DNA of 64,000 nt, taken from Cordylochernes scorpioides (lineage: Eukaryota > Arthropoda > Arachnida > Pseudoscorpiones > Chernetidae). Below, piece by piece: positions 63,313-64,000 of this stretch. The notes below the pieces were generated by a model. That model was not told the DNA's origin. It saw only the letters and a list, made by a program, of their open reading frames with translations, and made no database searches. The stretch is from assembly GCA_030710605.1 (NCBI GenBank), contig CP092880.1, positions 5,457,223-5,521,222 of the forward strand, given 5' to 3'. Each line of letters opens with the position of its first letter. Position 1 is the first letter of the stretch. Made by a program: the position numbers and the translations under genes.

Positions 63313-63855
63313 TGTTTAGCTTTCAAATATTATTCACTGTTTCAATTATCATAAACTAGGTTGCTCTTGTTGAGCCTGCGATGAAAAAATATTGGAAGAG
63401 CTTGGCTCATCAGGACAGTAGAAGTTTTACTGATGTACAAGAATTTTCATTTCATTAGTGTAATTTATGTCTACGGTAGTTGAGCTAGAGTCTGAAGAAC
63501 TTGTTAAATTTTATATATTCTTCTTTACTGGAAACTATTTGGCTTAAACTGGATCTGATACTTGTTTAAAAAGAAACATTCGCGTCTAATTGTTTCCATT
63601 TTCTGTGTATAGATGGCGCGTTATTGCTTTATATTGATTAAATTGTCTGTTAAAATCTAGAAATCTATATTACATATCATCATGCACATAGTGTTAGTCA
63701 CCACATATATATGTGTATATGCGTTGAATGTGAGGGAGTCACATCGTTTGTAGGTCCCTTATCTAATGCAGTCATGGGGCCTGATGTGGCAGCACACAGA
63801 CTAAAGACAAAATAAATCCACACACATAGGAGCATTGTTACTTAGAAATAACAAG
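63313..63855. other. No gene recognised
   Basis: FB-2-like AATATTGGAAGAGCTTGGCT near 63.39 kb and ATAGATGGCGCGTTATTGC at 63.61 kb, both hairpin-element debris. Confidence 0.4.
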
Positions 63856-63859
63856 GCAT

Positions 63860-64000
63860 TATTAATAACTTACACGCATAGACAAAACTTAAGGAAGCTG
63901 TACCTTTTAGCATGTATATCGGTATTCAGGCAATAACTCTGAAATATACACTCATGGACAAAACTTAAGGAAGTTGTACCTTTTAGCATGTATATCGGTA
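63860..64000. mobile_element. T1 MITE units, running off the window
   Basis: TAGACAAAACTTAAGGAAGC then ACTCATGGACAAAACTTAAG, the start of two head-to-tail units, so another 118-bp array may begin here. Confidence 0.75.

Overview
This is a eukaryotic, AT-rich window made almost entirely of transposable elements (TEs) and satellites. Only its edges look like host gene. The left end holds a first exon that closely resembles the F-box protein FBXO33, read leftwards and ending in a good splice donor. Two further candidate host exon sets are weaker: a first exon at 24.02-24.31 kb, and a GC-rich pair at 62.05-62.48 kb joined by a phase-compatible 85-nt GT-AG intron. The repeat spectrum (Helitrons with 23-residue STPR repeats, Tc1 and mariner elements, Penelope-like fragments, several tRNA-headed SINEs) fits an arthropod, perhaps a chelicerate. 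That placement is inference; a mollusc is not excluded.

Layout. 0-0.5 kb: FBXO33 exon. 0.5-9.5 kb: Helitrons, hairpin elements and SINEs, then a 100-N assembly gap (9452-9551). 9.5-20.1 kb: two collinear copies of a composite repeat on either side of a 74-bp satellite, pogo-like MITEs, an 81-bp satellite and a heat-shock-element cluster. 20.6-21.7 kb: a Helitron coding for STPR repeats. 22-27.5 kb: LINE tails, a candidate exon followed by a ~180-bp satellite, and hairpin elements. 28.1-32.8 kb: a satellite derived from a MITE end, and two dead mariners. 33-41 kb: LINE tails, 121-bp and 118-bp satellites, and a Ty3-like integrase remnant. 41-56 kb: hairpin elements, a complete short Helitron, a gag remnant, LTR-like pieces and a broken coding stretch. 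57-62 kb: LINE 3' ends, a 228-bp near-perfect palindrome and an intact Tc1-type transposon inside a LINE.

Three themes recur. (1) Hairpin elements with long inverted arms, one asymmetric tail and 11-17 bp target duplications behave like retroposons rather than cut-and-paste MITEs; one has a tRNA-like core. (2) Satellites appear to have grown from pieces of dispersed elements: the 81-bp array from the head of element A, the 60/76-bp array from a pogo-like end and the 118-bp array from a Tc1-like end. (3) CTCF-like cores (AGATGGCGC or AGAGGGCGC) recur in several unrelated repeat families. Boundaries and family names were worked out by eye; no database search was possible.
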